In this document: piece after piece, positions 19,888 through 31,435 of the stretch
Layout: each line of letters starts with the position of its first letter
How positions within the stretch are numbered: position 1 is the stretch's first letter
Source: Sinonovacula constricta
Lineage: Eukaryota; Mollusca; Bivalvia; Cardiida; Solecurtidae
Assembly (NCBI GenBank): GCA_007844125.1
Contig: CM017565.1
Location: 9,964,326-10,028,325, forward strand
Reading direction: 5' to 3'
DNA length: 64,000 nucleotides
The notes under the pieces: model-generated
Told to the model about the DNA's origin: nothing
The model's database searches: none
Seen by the model: only the letters and a program-made list of their open reading frames with translations
Program-made: the position numbers and the translations under genes

Positions 19888-22652
19888 TATCATCAACAAC
19901 ATAATCAACAACATAATCAACAACATCATCTTAATCATCATCATTTTAGATACCCATGCCTTCCTTAACTCGTATGCAAAACTACGCAATCAGTTAACGG
20001 CAAAAAGTTACAAAAAAAAAAACGAGACATAAATTATTGTTATGTAAGGTCAAAACATTTAAATGGTATGGACAAGTTTTTGTTTTTTGCATTTTATACA
20101 CTTTTTTCTGTCATATCTACATGTCATTTACACATCTGGCTACGTACTTAATGAAATGATAATGGGATGGGATTTGCCGGCAACTTTACCAATACTGTGC
20201 AGCGACATTTCTATCATTATAGCACAGGGGCACTTATGAAATGCCCAGGGACTGAACCCGGCCGGTCCATCTTACTGACACAACGAATCAGGCGTAATGT
20301 TGTCCACTTAGCCCTGAACCTTAGCAAGGGAAGCCAGTGCTACCAACTTTAAATTCTTTGGTTTGACTCGGTCGGGGTTTAAACCTCCCGATCCGCAAGC
20401 CGACGCTCTATCTTATGAGCAATTTAGGCCGGTGAAATGATAATAATATTAACTTTGTCAATGCATAAGTCTACGGGGTTTTAAATAATCCACAAGTAGG
20501 GTCGGTATCGAGCAACCGCTTACCTGTATCTAAACTGCCAGTGAATAGACCCGTCAAGACTCTGATAACAATCATCAGCGAGAAGTTGCCGGCGTACGGC
20601 AGGCAGGCACTGCAGATGGCGGACCCTAGAGTACTTGCTGCCATGAGAGCCAGTCGGTTATAGCGGTCAAATAATACTCCGGCAACCAGGGAGCCGAGCG
20701 TGGAGCCTATAGACCAGGTGGTCATAAGCCAGGAGGCGGTTTCGAGGTCAACCCGAGCCAGCAGTTGAAGGTCAGGCAGGCATGGTCCGATCTGGATTAC
20801 CAGCCAACCCTGCAAGAAAGAACCAGTCTGTGAGAAAAACGGAATACTCAGTTCTTTTCTCTGAAAAAGGTTCTCAAAGAACAGCTGCGATTTCCTGTTT
20901 TCGCCAGCTACACTAACGTCCCCGCAAAAAGATGCACTCCATACGAGGCTTCGCTCTCCAGGGCGGCGCCAATGATGGATATTCAATTAAATTTTAAGGA
21001 ATACTTCGTAATAATGTAGATAGGCAAGTGGGTTGCTGTTTTTTACATAACACACATAATTACTAACAATGACACCTGAACGGTAGTAGTAACTGCGGTC
21101 AGACGTATGTTTGCTAAAACAACCTACTTATACATTATTTTGGAAAATGTTGCAGTATCTAGGGCAGTATCTTCCATGGATGCGTGGACTGGGTCCGAAA
21201 ATAAGAAGTGTTAAGTCGGTGAGTCAGTAAACGTTATTTAAGTGACCTTTTCCATTGTAAAGTTAATTAAGGAAAATGATTTCTGTCATTGTGTTTAATT
21301 ATTCATTCTATTCTTATTTACGTTCTATATTCTCGAAGTTAACCCACGCAGTCTTAGCCCAATAGCCAAAGCTGACTCGTCTTGTTTTATGTTCTTTATT
21401 TATCACTGTTATTTTTTGCATCAGTGGCTTATAATATATCAGCGCTTGTACTGCTTCATTTTATTTGAAACTACTCTCTCATTTGGAATTTTTTGGTTGC
21501 CGAGGCTTTTATCTACTGTACATACTGTACATATGTTGTTTTATTACTAGTTATCATGTATGTACATAAGTTCTTTATATCTGTTTTAACTCCCGATGCA
21601 GGTGCCTACTGTTAGTTGTTTCACTTTGACGGGATATTTTTATTTACACTGATAGAAAAACCTTCAGGAAGTGCGAGGTTCGAGCGCTCCACAAACCAGG
21701 TGACCTTGGAACGGTCAGTCGGCAAAAGGGCCAACTGGGGTGCTTAAACCGGTTTTACAGAGCTCTAACCTCGCACTTCCTGACGAGTTTCTCAAATGCA
21801 AGCAACGAAAAGAAAAACGATCTATTTGAAAACAAAATGTCCATGCGCTGATATTTTCTATACGTTATGACGAAAGTAGTGACGTCATCGAAAAATAATG
21901 TCCACATAGTTTAAGTAAATAATAAGTTTTGTAAAGGTGATAAGATTCGGGTTATACATACTGCGTTGGAATTGGTGGGTTTTAATGTTTAACAAATATT
22001 ATGTGTGGCATTACGTGTGTACATGTACATATATCTCATGCTCAGCCGAGGTTTTTATTCCCCATCTTGTTATGAAACCCGAGAACTTACATGGACAAAG
22101 GTCAATTATATGTTAAAGTTTAAATGAAATGTGAAAAGAAATATTTTCCTGTACTGTGCACAATTAAGTAGTGTAAACTGCCTTTGTAACATTGGATAAA
22201 AATCAATGTTCATTTATTAAGTAAGTAGTATCCCTGGAGAGTGGAACCATGGAGAGGCATTATAGCTGATGCACGTTGTGTATCGATATATTCAATATAC
22301 AACAACATTTATCCAACTGTAACTGTTTATTTGGCTTGTTCGGGATATTTCCGAAGCGAGTATATACACCATATGATGAATGTTGAAGTATTGGGTAGTA
22401 ACAGTAGTAGGGGTAGCAGTAGTCAAGTGAAGGATAGTGTTGTGCAGGTACACTCTGAGGTTAAGCAATAATTGACAATGCTCATTAACTACATGCTCAC
22501 TCCCAAATGTGAACAGTGAACATATGTGTGAATAGACGCCGATTCGCATGTTTCAGTATCATATACAAAGAAGCCCAGGGGTATATCCCATCAGTGGGTT
22601 GAAGATTTACCAGAGCAATGTACGATCCGCATACCGTAGCAGTCAGCACCAT
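18598..22652 (-). CDS. MFS transporter, MFSD4 / sodium-dependent glucose transporter 1-like (intact copy)
   Basis: Three exons. Exon 1 is 22,652-22,611 (14 codons from an ATG after AGGAAA; donor GTAAAT). Exon 2 is 20,809-20,524 (286 nt; acceptor TTTCTTGCAG, donor GTAAGC). Exon 3 is 19,778-18,598 (acceptor CCCCGTAG; stop TAA). Phases 0 and 1 join cleanly to 503 codons including stop, about 502 residues, a usual length for this family. The MFS loop motif is at about 58-70 (GVLFDRYNRLALM), then LDTGANTIVPSVWG at 107-120, a stretch typical of MFSD4/NaGLT1 proteins. A loop at 150-200 has N-glycosylation sequons (about N173/N174, N181) and a long hydrophilic central loop lies at about 228-290. Twelve membrane segments are expected; probable plasma-membrane sugar or organic-solute carrier. 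Introns hold a SINE, an ATT/ATC microsatellite (19,800-19,945) and the hairpin element. Confidence 0.85.
19800..19945. repeat. ATT/ATC trinucleotide microsatellite in transporter intron 2
   Basis: Interrupted (ATT)n, (ATC)n and (AAC)-containing tract. The mirror position is a cleaner (GAT)n tract at 43,157-43,220. Reading frames through it give false poly-Met, Ile or Ser proteins. Confidence 0.85.
20165..20432 (-). repeat. SINE-1 copy in transporter intron 2
   Basis: Minus-strand tRNA-derived SINE: head at 20,432-20,375 (GCTCATAAGATAGAGCGTCGGC, mutated A box, then AACCCCGACCGAG), body with GGACAACATTACGCCTG and GGACCGGCCGGGTTCAGTCC, ending GCCGGCAAATCCCATCCC. Present at the same site in the other arm (42,631), so it predates the arm duplication. 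Confidence 0.8.
21665..21782. mobile_element. 118-bp hairpin element with perfect 16-bp inverted ends
   Basis: CAGGAAGTGCGAGGTT at 21,665-21,680 and its exact complement at 21,767-21,782. The interior (GGTCAGTCGGCAAAAGGGCC ... CTTAAACCGGTT) recurs in shortened form at 24,300-24,358. It sits in transporter intron 1 and is absent from the mirror intron. Likely a miniature inverted-repeat element; no target duplication identified. Confidence 0.6.
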
Positions 22653-22879
22653 TTTCCTTCTGTAAACAGCATCCTGGGATAATCGAATGCATATCGAGCA
22701 ACTGTCACTCGACAAACACCCGGCACATGCACACATTTACAAACGTTCCGGTAGGGACAGTGAAGTACACACAGTGATCGCCTGATCGTATCCAAACATT
22801 TCAATTCTCAAAACATCACTATCGGTTGTAAAATTATAACTGCACCCCTCTAAAACTGGCTTAGTCAGCGTGGCAGACA

Positions 22880-22890
22880 GTATATATATT
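22880..22890 (-). promoter_or_regulatory. TATA-like tract upstream of transporter exon 1
   Basis: AATATATATAC on the minus strand, about 230 bp upstream of the ATG, conserved in the mirror copy (about 40,662). A plausible core promoter; there is no independent evidence for the transcription start. Confidence 0.3.
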
Positions 22891-22899
22891 GATTGACCT

Positions 22900-23437
22900 C
22901 ACGTACTTTGCTCAGCGATCAACCCCACCTAGTGTTGCTTGAAAAATACTAGAAATGGTCACGCTAAATGAGCAATGTTTTATTCATACTAATGCCCATA
23001 CAACAAGCTGGGCTGTAAAGATCTGACGACGGACTTAAGATTAACAACATTTTATCTAGTCACGTGCCTCGTGCTGGTTGAATGACAAATTGTGCTTTAT
23101 CAGCGTAGCTGTATTACCACAGTAATTGCTTATTTTGACATGGATATAATAGAATGTATACATATCTTAAAAAGAGACCGCACTACTTTACAAAAGACAT
23201 CCGATTTAATCTTTGGTTATAATATTTATGTAGAAGAAACAAAGCAAGAAATTTGTGCAGACGACGCGTTTTCGCGGGGCACTGCTAAAATGGAACATAA
23301 AAACTGAATTGTAGCGTTCCTTCTGTCTCCCTACAAACAAATTACATACATGTATATGTGTCTTGGTTATCCGTGTAACTAATTTCACTGTCTCTCCTTT
23401 ATACATACTTTCCTCATGAGCGACTATTCATTACTAT
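22900..23437. other. Noncoding flank upstream of the transporter
   Basis: Well conserved with 40,110-40,650 of the other arm, including across indels. Short open stretches occur on both strands but differ between arms by frame-breaking changes, so I do not call them genes. Confidence 0.4.
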
Positions 23438-23722
23438 GAACCGGCCGCAATAGCTCAGGTGGTAGAGCGTCGGCTTGCGGATCAGGAGGTCGCGGGTTCG
23501 AATCCCGGCTGGTCAAACCAAAGACTTTAAAGTTAGTAGTAGTGGCTTCCCTCCTAACGCTCGGGGCTAAGGGGACAGCATTACGCCTGACTCGTCGGTG
23601 TTAGTATAATGGACCGGCCGGGTTCAGTCCCTGGGCACCTTATAAGTGCCCCTGTGCTATAATGATAGAAATGTCGCTGCGCAGTATCGGCAAAAATGCC
23701 GGCTAATCCCAATCCCTCATTA
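23438..23722 (+). repeat. SINE-1 copy, full head and body
   Basis: tRNA-like head at about 23,441-23,514 (A box TAGCTCAGGTGG, B box GGTTCGAATCC), then the family body (GACTTTAAAGTTAGTAG, GGCTTCCCTCCTAACGC, GGACCGGCCGGGTTCAG), ending near CCGGCTAATCCCAATCCC. The best reference copy of the family in this window. The mirror copy at 39,636 is truncated and interrupted. Confidence 0.85.
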
Positions 23723-24456
23723 CTATGTCTCGCGTATATTGTGCATCCATATGCATTAAAAGCAAAAACATTTAACTGTCAACATTACGGTCATAACAAA
23801 TCAGATGTCTATAAGATTACTCGAATGGTTCTCTGTTTTCTTGCAGTACCACATATTCAACTAAAATATCAATTTTACGAACACGGTGCTACACAGCTTG
23901 TTTGAACTTGGCCTTATATCAGAATTCACAATATGTCGATGGATTTACATAAAGGAATGTAAGCAACAATCGTAGTATGTTTAACATCGCTGTGTCACCT
24001 TTTTGCACAAAAGGTTATGTCAGTAACTTTGTCAACATTTTTAACAATTCCACAAATTTACCAATTGAGATGTTTTGTAAAATAAATTAAATTTAACCAC
24101 TTTCAGCAAAATAGACCTAGTTATTTAACCTTAAAAAGAAAAATATGACAAGATCCTATGAGTATTGCAGCATACAATACTATTTGAAAAGGCACAGGAC
24201 AAAGGTATTCACGAGCTTGTGAAATGTAATAGTTATAACAACACTATGGCGAGACATTATATAAAATATAGCAAACCCAACGGTTACTGCTTTGGGAGGG
24301 ACAGTCGGAAAAAGGACCGAGCTTAAACCGGTTACATGTATACAGAGCTCTAACCTCGTCCATCTTAGTGTGTGTGTGGGTGGGGGGGGGGGGGGGGTGC
24401 GGATCAGATGTAACACTTTTGGAAACTAAACTGTCCAATTGATGACGTATTATTAG
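23723..24456. other. Left-arm-only noncoding block with dispersed repeat and poly-G
   Basis: Missing from the right arm, where the SINE body joins directly to the ATTGATGACGTATTATTAG sequence. 24,180-24,358 (reverse) resembles 47,080-47,220 of the right arm and shares GAGCTCTAACCTCG with the hairpin element at 21,665. A run of 16 G lies at 24,382-24,397. Confidence 0.5.
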
Positions 24457-24789
24457 TAGGGATGTAAATCGAATCCCAAAACTATATTCGAATATTCGTA
24501 ACGTGTATTCGAATCATATTCGAATATTCTGAACGAATTTATATCATAGTTTACATTGCTAGTCTTACTTAATGCAGAAGCGGTGGTAGATTTATGATTT
24601 TTGCATAGCATTTAATTTTAAAACGACGATTTCTTCTTTTTGAAATACAAACGGCAATATTATTTTATTCGCCATTATCCTGTTTATAGTGAAAGACCAG
24701 ACGGGGTGTTTCTTTACTTGGTCAGCAGTAATTTGCAAGAAAATACTGTCAGTGAAAAATGCCAGTAAATAATGTCATTGTTACTTAAC

Positions 24790-24865
<76 letters not shown>

Positions 24866-25565
24866 ATTATTGAAACTCTTATAAAAACTATACAGTAACC
24901 AATCAATGTTAAGATAACCTGCAAAGTCCCGTATAATATATACATTATCAATTAGTCGCCTTAAACTTGGGTGTCTTTTTGTTACGTGTTGCACTTCGTG
25001 TAATAACCTTTACAATTTAAAGGCATTTTGCGAAATTAATTACTTATTTGTATTAACATAAGGCGTATTAAAAGGGCTACTTAAGCTCATTTTAATGTTA
25101 ACATATCGATTAAATAAAACCATATCATAATTTTATTAGACGAAACTGTAGAACACATGCAAAATAGCTCACAATTTTAATATTTTACTCTACTAACCGC
25201 ACACAATGTAGAACAACAAACAGTCAATTATGTTTTGTGAACTAATCTTATAAAATAGATTAATGATTCTTTGATACGCCATATGTATGGCAATGAACTT
25301 TATGTTTATACCTAATAAAGAATTGATTAAAAGAGGCATTTTCAAAGGGACAAAATGCGGGTGATACTGAATCGTCTGTAAGGCAATTAGGCAAAATCAC
25401 GAAGGTTTTATGAAGGGAATCCGCTCAAGTGTACCGCCAATTAGCGGTCTTGATTGGTTGGTGGTCGGATTGATGTTCAATTGTGATTGGCTGATATCGC
25501 TAAGGGCGTTAATCCAAGCCATAACATGTCAATTAGAGACATTAAGTTACCAATACACAAGTGAC

Positions 25566-27919
25566 AATAGACCATTTCGCGCTACGAGACTTGACCCGTT
25601 TTCTCGAGATTTTCAAAACTGGGGACTCTTGCACAAAGGATTTAATCATTTGTGTCCGTACCAAAATATTGTGATTTAGTAGGTCGTCTCGTTGATAAGA
25701 CGCTTGCATGTTTTGTTTTACGTCATACGACGTAAACCAATCGAACAGTTCGTTACAGAAACTGGCGGATGTACTTTATCCATGAAAGGTGATGGTAAAC
25801 GACGCTGTTCGTTTGACATTGATAATAGCAACAACCACCCATTTCATAAATAACAAAATATGATCAAAACTATACATTTTCTGAAAGTGCTACTCATGTC
25901 AATTAAAAAAAAATATATAGGTTTCCCATGTAGATGTATAACATAATTGTTCTGATGGACCAGAAAATACAAAAAATCAACCTTCGAAAAAAGGTCAAAT
26001 TTTAAATTAAGGAAATTCTGACCTCATATATTATCTAACCAAATAAAGATACAAGAAACACAAACTACTGTTCTGTTAACTAGTCAGCTATATACACATC
26101 AATTTTAACTGTTCCTGAACATTTTCAGAGGTATTGTCCGTAACATGTTATATCCAAGAATTTTAGGAAAGTATTACTCACTACAGTCACATGTCATCGT
26201 TAAAATGATAATCTCATATAAACATGAACACATGCTGTTTGCCGAATACAGGCACATACATAAAGTCGCATAAAACAAATAACTTTCTTAGAAAACAAGT
26301 GTGTGTTTTTTTCGGTTTGCACACATTAGCGCCAATTAACGGCTGTTAACATCATTGTTCACGCACTTATAACATGGAGTCGCTAATTACATCACTGTGA
26401 TTTTAATTTCTTCAAGGTTGTAAAAAATAAATGCGGTTTTCTGGCGCGGAGGGCTCTCTGGCTAACACTGCAACATCAAAGAAAATTTTGAGAAACAATT
26501 GACGGTCACTATCATTTGAAGTCGCCGAAAAGAAATATTTTTGTTTCAAATTGACCGACCCATTATTTCTCTAATACTGTGTAACATGAAATCGATCGAT
26601 AATTGTCTTCATGCTGCCATTTAGAAGATAGAGAGGGCGTGAACGTTGGGTACTGTTGAGAGATTAAAAATGATAAGTACACGTGAACGGCGTGTGCTAT
26701 GAAAAAATATGCAACGTCATTGACTATTTACCTTCGCGGCATAAATATAAGTTCTAATGGAGTGAGAGTGGAAGGGGGGGGGGGGAACTGTACTATGTAG
26801 TAATATTTCAGACTGCGAATGTTTTTACTTATATAAATATTCTTACAAACTTCTTTAGTCCATTGAATGATCATAAACATTTTTATAAAGGAATTATTTC
26901 TATTTAAGGTATGAATTAACTACAAAAGAATAGGCGAGTATTGGAATAATACATTTGCAATAAACACGAGATGAATATATACATCCTTGAAATCCCCACA
27001 TCCACGTTTCCTCTTCCTTAACGAAAAAATAGTGGGGTTGGGAAAGGGTGCACCATTGTGGGTACTGCTAAGTATAGCGTTAGGTCCTATTATGAGCCAA
27101 AAAAGATATTGTAGACCTTAGTGTTTTGTCCTTTTTGTTGTCCTCGCGTATGTCAATGCATATTGCTCTTTAAATGGTGAAGGTGATAAACCACACGACT
27201 GCCATATGGTGACAGTTTTAAACACAGCTGCATAGCGGATGCATGTGTTCTTGCGAAGAGGAAAAGACGCCAAAACAAGGTCACACTTCCTGTCCACTAA
27301 ACAAACAAGGTGTCATAAAACTGCCAATTAGCTTTAACTAAAGTAATGTTGATGCAAATGACGGTGATGCTGCTGCTGCTGCTACTGCTGCTTTTGCTGA
27401 TAATGATGACGGTGATACCGATGCTGTTTATAATTATTATGTAAATGGTAAAAACGGTTACGGTGATGCCCATGACGATTATGATGTAGATCGTGATGGC
27501 GGTGATGCTGCTGCTGCTGATGATGATGATTAAAGGTGATTATACAGGTAATATGGGATCATGATGATGATCATGTGTGGCCAGGTAAATTTAATGGCGG
27601 TAATGCTTATAATTTCTTTAATATTTAACATGTAAATGGACGTGATATAAGTTCGTTTCTATTACGGTTGTTTTATTTAACTGTCAATTGATGATTGTTT
27701 ACGTGCACTGTTTGGCAACTTATGGTTATTCAGACGTTGAACTTTTGTCAATTTCATGATTTTCAGTACTGTATTACGTTCAATTAGATAATACAAAATC
27801 CGGAAGTGAAGAGCCCCCAGTTTTGCAAAACACGTCGAGTCTCGCGAGATTTTCTCACAAAGCGTCTATTTGATCAGCGGAATAGGATTGGCCAGACGCT
27901 TGGTTTGAAATGGTCTATT
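25566..27919. mobile_element. Nested 2.35-kb element with AATAGACCATTT inverted ends
   Basis: Perfect 12-bp inverted ends: AATAGACCATTT at 25,566-25,577 and its complement at 27,908-27,919. Inside them lies a degenerate inverted match (CAAAACTGGGGACTCTTGC at 25,614 against AAGAGCCCCCAGTTTTGC at 27,809). Alignment with the copy at 17,485 shows the host element is broken exactly here (ACAAGTGAC, then resuming at CTGTGATTGGCTAG). No transposase ORF; includes GATGAT/CTG-rich low-complexity DNA at 27,355-27,540 and G10 at 26,776. Superfamily unknown. Confidence 0.5.
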
Positions 27920-28348
27920 ACGAACCTGCTCGCCATATGCCTATGGATGAAAGGTGAAGGTAAACAAAACCAGTTGATGACGACAATTACTGTGATTGGC
28001 TAGTGTCAAGATTACCTGACTGTTGATAAATTGATGAAATACCAACCAATATATAAAAAGAATGATTAAAATTGTAAGCTCGTGTGTTTTAAGTGTGTTA
28101 AGTAAACCAGTGACGAACAATTGAAAAGTATGTAGATTTACATTTTTGTTATTCGGAGAGAACGAAGCAAAAACAGAGAATAGAAAATCGCGGTGACAAA
28201 AAATAACAGATGTCGCGGTATTGTATAGGAATAAAATAACACGTATGAAGTAGAGTGACAAAAACAGAAAGTGATTGCAATTAGAGTTTGTTTGACAGTG
28301 ATCTAGTTGTGCTCTCCAAAAATAAAAGAAGTTCTGGTGGACTGTTAT

Positions 28349-29393
28349 GTTGTTGGAACTAGTTTAATAAGGGTCTACTCGCCCTGTTGAGGGCTTTTTC
28401 ATGACCCCGCCATGTTGCCCATGCATGGCTTAAATGTGTATATTCCGAAAAATATCGCCTAAAGTGGGCCCTAATTAGGTACCTAGTTTATGTACCCATT
28501 TACTGGAAAGATGGTATAATTTTGGTAATTTTTTGGTCTTAAAGGGGATTGAGCATATTTTGAGTGAATTCCACTCCCTAATTCCTGGCTCTTTCCCCTG
28601 ACACTAGGTTCTACTTGGTATTTGTTTATTTTATTTTTTACCATGAGAAGGTTCCCTGTTTTCGGCTTACCTCTTCCCCTAACGAAATAGTGGGGAAGGG
28701 GTGCACCTTTTTAGGGACCTGTGTAGCTAATAAGCTTTGGTATTTAAAGAGTAGTTGTGGTAGCTCGTTTAGACCCTAGTGTTTGTTTAGTTTTGATGTC
28801 TGGACGCCCGGGGCCCGACCGCCCACTAAACCATCTTTCTTGTCTTACATATGAAATGTATATGCCAAGAAAGAAGTCCCCGGCTGGTGGTATAAGATAA
28901 TGCTCGCCTTTGTCTACTACTTAATTCTATTACTATTTATACAGGTATACAGTATATTCAGCGGCCATTATCTTATGGTTTTCCCTATTCTACCACACAC
29001 TCGATTCACGCTCTCAGGGTCTCATACATCCAAGCATTCTTTTAACTACTTATTCTACTTACTCTACACTACGCATTTCTCTACTATATACAGTAGTGGA
29101 AGGGTTTTTTTTTATATATTTTTTTTTCCACTGTCCTACTAGTGCAAAAACATTTGTTAGATGGGGGGAGCCATGCATGTTATAACATAGTAATATATAT
29201 TACACAAAGATATGTTGTTAGGCTTGGTGAACCTTAAATGGGTAGCCTTTGTTTATACGGACCCCCTATTGGGCTTCCGTTTATTCAGCATACCCTGGTT
29301 CTACTTAGAGTCAATATGTATGGAGTATATTGAATCCTATGTGGGTGTCGTAATAATGAGCCCGGATTGCCGTTGGTTTTACGGGGCCCTTAG
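28349..29393. mobile_element. 1.05-kb insertion flanked by 14-bp direct repeats
   Basis: TGGTGGACTGTTAT occurs at 28,335-28,348 and 29,394-29,407, flanking sequence absent from the related element at 17.8 kb. The direct repeats behave as a target-site duplication. Part of the interior (about 28,665-28,800) resembles 27,005-27,145 (CCTCTTCC, ACGAAA, AGTGGGG, GGTGCACC). No RT, transposase or A-rich tail is recognised; open stretches at 28,900 and 29,212 resemble no family I know. Confidence 0.5.
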
Positions 29394-30372
29394 TGGTGGA
29401 CTGTTATCAATAAGTATAGCCTTATATAATGTATTTATTACACACTAGAGTCAGTGTTACGTAATTGCTGTAGCTAATTGCCGCAGCATTGAACTGACAT
29501 GTGTGTTTATTGTACTTTGGCAATTGTTCCCACAGCTGTATAGTGATGTGGGTGATGTGACTGGGTCTAAGTGGGAGAGGACGGCAGATAAGGAGCTGTG
29601 CGCGGTAAGGTGATTTCATGCTGTTAACCAGATGGCAATTCGTTATCAGGAGACATGACCCATTTCCTCTATCTTAGAGCGAGCGCGATCACATATCGCT
29701 AGCGTCTTAAGTCGCTGGGAGACACTACGATCAACTAAAGAAATGTCTTTTCAATTTTCCTTCGAACTTAACAAAAGTGAAATAAAAATTATAGAAATTT
29801 CGAATCCCAAAATCTCTATTCGAATAGCGACTTGATATTCGAATATTCGTTAACATCCCTAGTTTTTATGTATAACTCCGCTGCGAGAAAATACATTTGT
29901 ATTTCATAAATGCGACAATTACAGTGGAACGAGGATTTTCTCCATTGTTTGTTTTGCTGCAACGAGCAGACAGAGCCCTAAAAGTGCTCATGCCGCTGTT
30001 ATAAAAGATTCAGATTACCAAAAAATCGTATTCATTTATCCAAAATGTAATTGCCCATTTTGTATTTATACCAATGCTTAGCTTCAAGTAGTTCGACATT
30101 GAATCAAGATACAAAACGGCTGGCACTCTTCCCAATGTTATCAATTCATTTATAAATCGTTTTGTCATTTCTGCCTTCTGCTTTCATGCTTTCACGTTAC
30201 AATCACGTTGACATCAAGTTTAAGCAGGCCCACCATAGAAAGGTAAACATTTTAAACGTGTCTAGACACAGCTGACCCTCTAGGTCCGACGATAGCCGTA
30301 TCTTAATGAATCCGCACATGTTCTATTGCGTTTCGATGTATTGTTACCAAATTTAGAATTGTTGGTCATTCT

Positions 30373-30657
30373 TTGTGGGTTAACACAGGACGTTATGGCA
30401 GACCAAACATTCCTAGAAATGAGCGTTTTTGCTTATATTGTGGATCGCAAGACGTAGAGGATGTTTACCATTTTATCTGCATTTGTCCATGCTACACTAA
30501 CTTACGTAGAAGTTTTTTGGATCGTGTTTATTACACAAGACCTTCAGCATTGAAATATAATCAGTTAATGTCCTCCCAGGAAGAAAAACAATTTTTATTT
30601 AAATTGGCCAAATACACTAAGTCAGCTTTGTTAGTTAGAAACAGTATTGTTGTTTAA
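30373..30657 (+). pseudogene. LINE ORF2 C-terminal fragment (zinc-knuckle domain)
   Basis: 94 codons ending at a stop, with FCLYCGSQDVEDVYHFICIC (C-x2-C...H...C) and PCYTNLRRSF, the C-terminal zinc-binding domain (zf-RVT type) of non-LTR retrotransposon RTs. Everything upstream of the motif is missing or unreadable, so it is a 5'-truncated insertion. The mirror copy at 38,428-38,704 keeps the LINE tail; here the tail is cut off. It belongs to a different family from the LINE at 8133. Confidence 0.8.
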
Positions 30658-30734
30658 CACTCTTAAATATTTTACGTTTATTGCTATATAGACAACAATA
30701 TCTTTACTTTTAATGTACCATTTTATACGACTTA

Positions 30735-30785
30735 GGTATGTCGCGGCCCGGGATCGAACCCGGGCCTCACTTTCCTGAGAAACGA
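30735..30785 (-). repeat. SINE-2 head fragment
   Basis: The reverse complement reads CAGGAAAGTGAGGCCCGGGT and GGGCCGCGACATACC, the B box and start of the SINE-2 body. Only this head part is present; the mirror copy (37,331) extends through the whole body, so the left arm lost about 1 kb here. Confidence 0.65.
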
Positions 30786-31435
30786 ATTTCTATTACGGTT
30801 GACTAAGAAGGTGTACATTTCACATGACATAATAACATAATAAAATATGCCATGTTAATGTTTTGTTCAATAGCTTGTTATGTTACCTTAAAATAGTTTA
30901 AAACGTGGACAATTACAAGGTATTCAGTGCTGATTCATCTCCATTTTCTTAACGCTGACTTATTGAGCATTCGGTGATAAAGTAGACATTGGGTGAGGCA
31001 TTTATATCTTATTCATTTTAGACTAGTCAAGTTATATAAAAACTTGAAGAAGATAAATCTCCCGAGAAGATAAATCTCCCGATAAAGGCTTGTAAATTCT
31101 AGACGAAAGATACGAGAAGAATACAGCATACCTATATAGCGATCAAATAAAAACATTCTCAAACATTTCGCTCTCCTGAAGTAACCACTGTCTTCTCAAA
31201 AGTCACGTGACCATGTATATCGATATCAGTGTCAGTGTAAAAATGTTTAATACGATTTACTTGTTAAAAGTCACAACAGTTTAGCTTTAAAATGTAAACA
31301 TTCTTCCTACTTAACTGTAGTAATAAAATGCTATCGGTCCCATATTTGTAAACTAAATTAAGATCATATTAATTGAGTTCGTCAAACCCACACATTTTAA
31401 GAAGGATAAATCGCTCAACAGAGGTGGTAGATTTT
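30786..31435. other. Noncoding arm sequence
   Basis: Conserved in the other arm (36,700-37,330) with small indels. No ORF or recognised repeat. Confidence 0.5.

Larger units (their letters stand above)
24457..29861. mobile_element. 5.4-kb hAT-like element with TAGGGATG inverted ends, left arm only
   Basis: Starts TAGGGATGTAAATCG and ends with CATCCCTA (reverse TAGGGATGTTAACG). Both ends carry AT-rich subterminal repeats of the palindrome TTCGAA (ATTCGAATATTCG). Such ends are typical of hAT superfamily elements, which make 8-bp target duplications; none is seen here, and about 400 bp of right-arm sequence (39,240-39,640) is missing at the site. No transposase ORF remains. The body includes two nested insertions (25,566-27,919 and 28,349-29,393), an (ATT)n tract at 24,791-24,862 and coding-poor sequence. 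Confidence 0.65.

Noticed and set aside
19665..20032. Poly-Ile, poly-Ser and poly-Met ORFs near transporter exon 3, including an in-frame extension upstream of exon 3
   Set aside because: They translate the intronic ATT/ATC repeat; the acceptor at 19,779 and the matching exon 2 phase show the true exon start.
22241..22549. Short ORFs present in both arms (22,241 and 41,081; 22,292 and 41,003)
   Set aside because: They lie in transporter intron 1 with Ser- and Thr-rich simple sequence, and conservation reflects the palindrome only.
23439..23516. Functional tRNA gene in the SINE-1 head
   Set aside because: A and B boxes are present, but anticodon and acceptor stems do not pair and a shared non-tRNA body follows in all copies.
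24785..24994. Poly-Asn ORF
   Set aside because: Translation of the (ATT)n tract on the minus strand.
29212..29448. 78-codon hydrophobic ORF
   Set aside because: It runs across the 14-bp direct repeat into the host element and matches no family known to me; likely chance.
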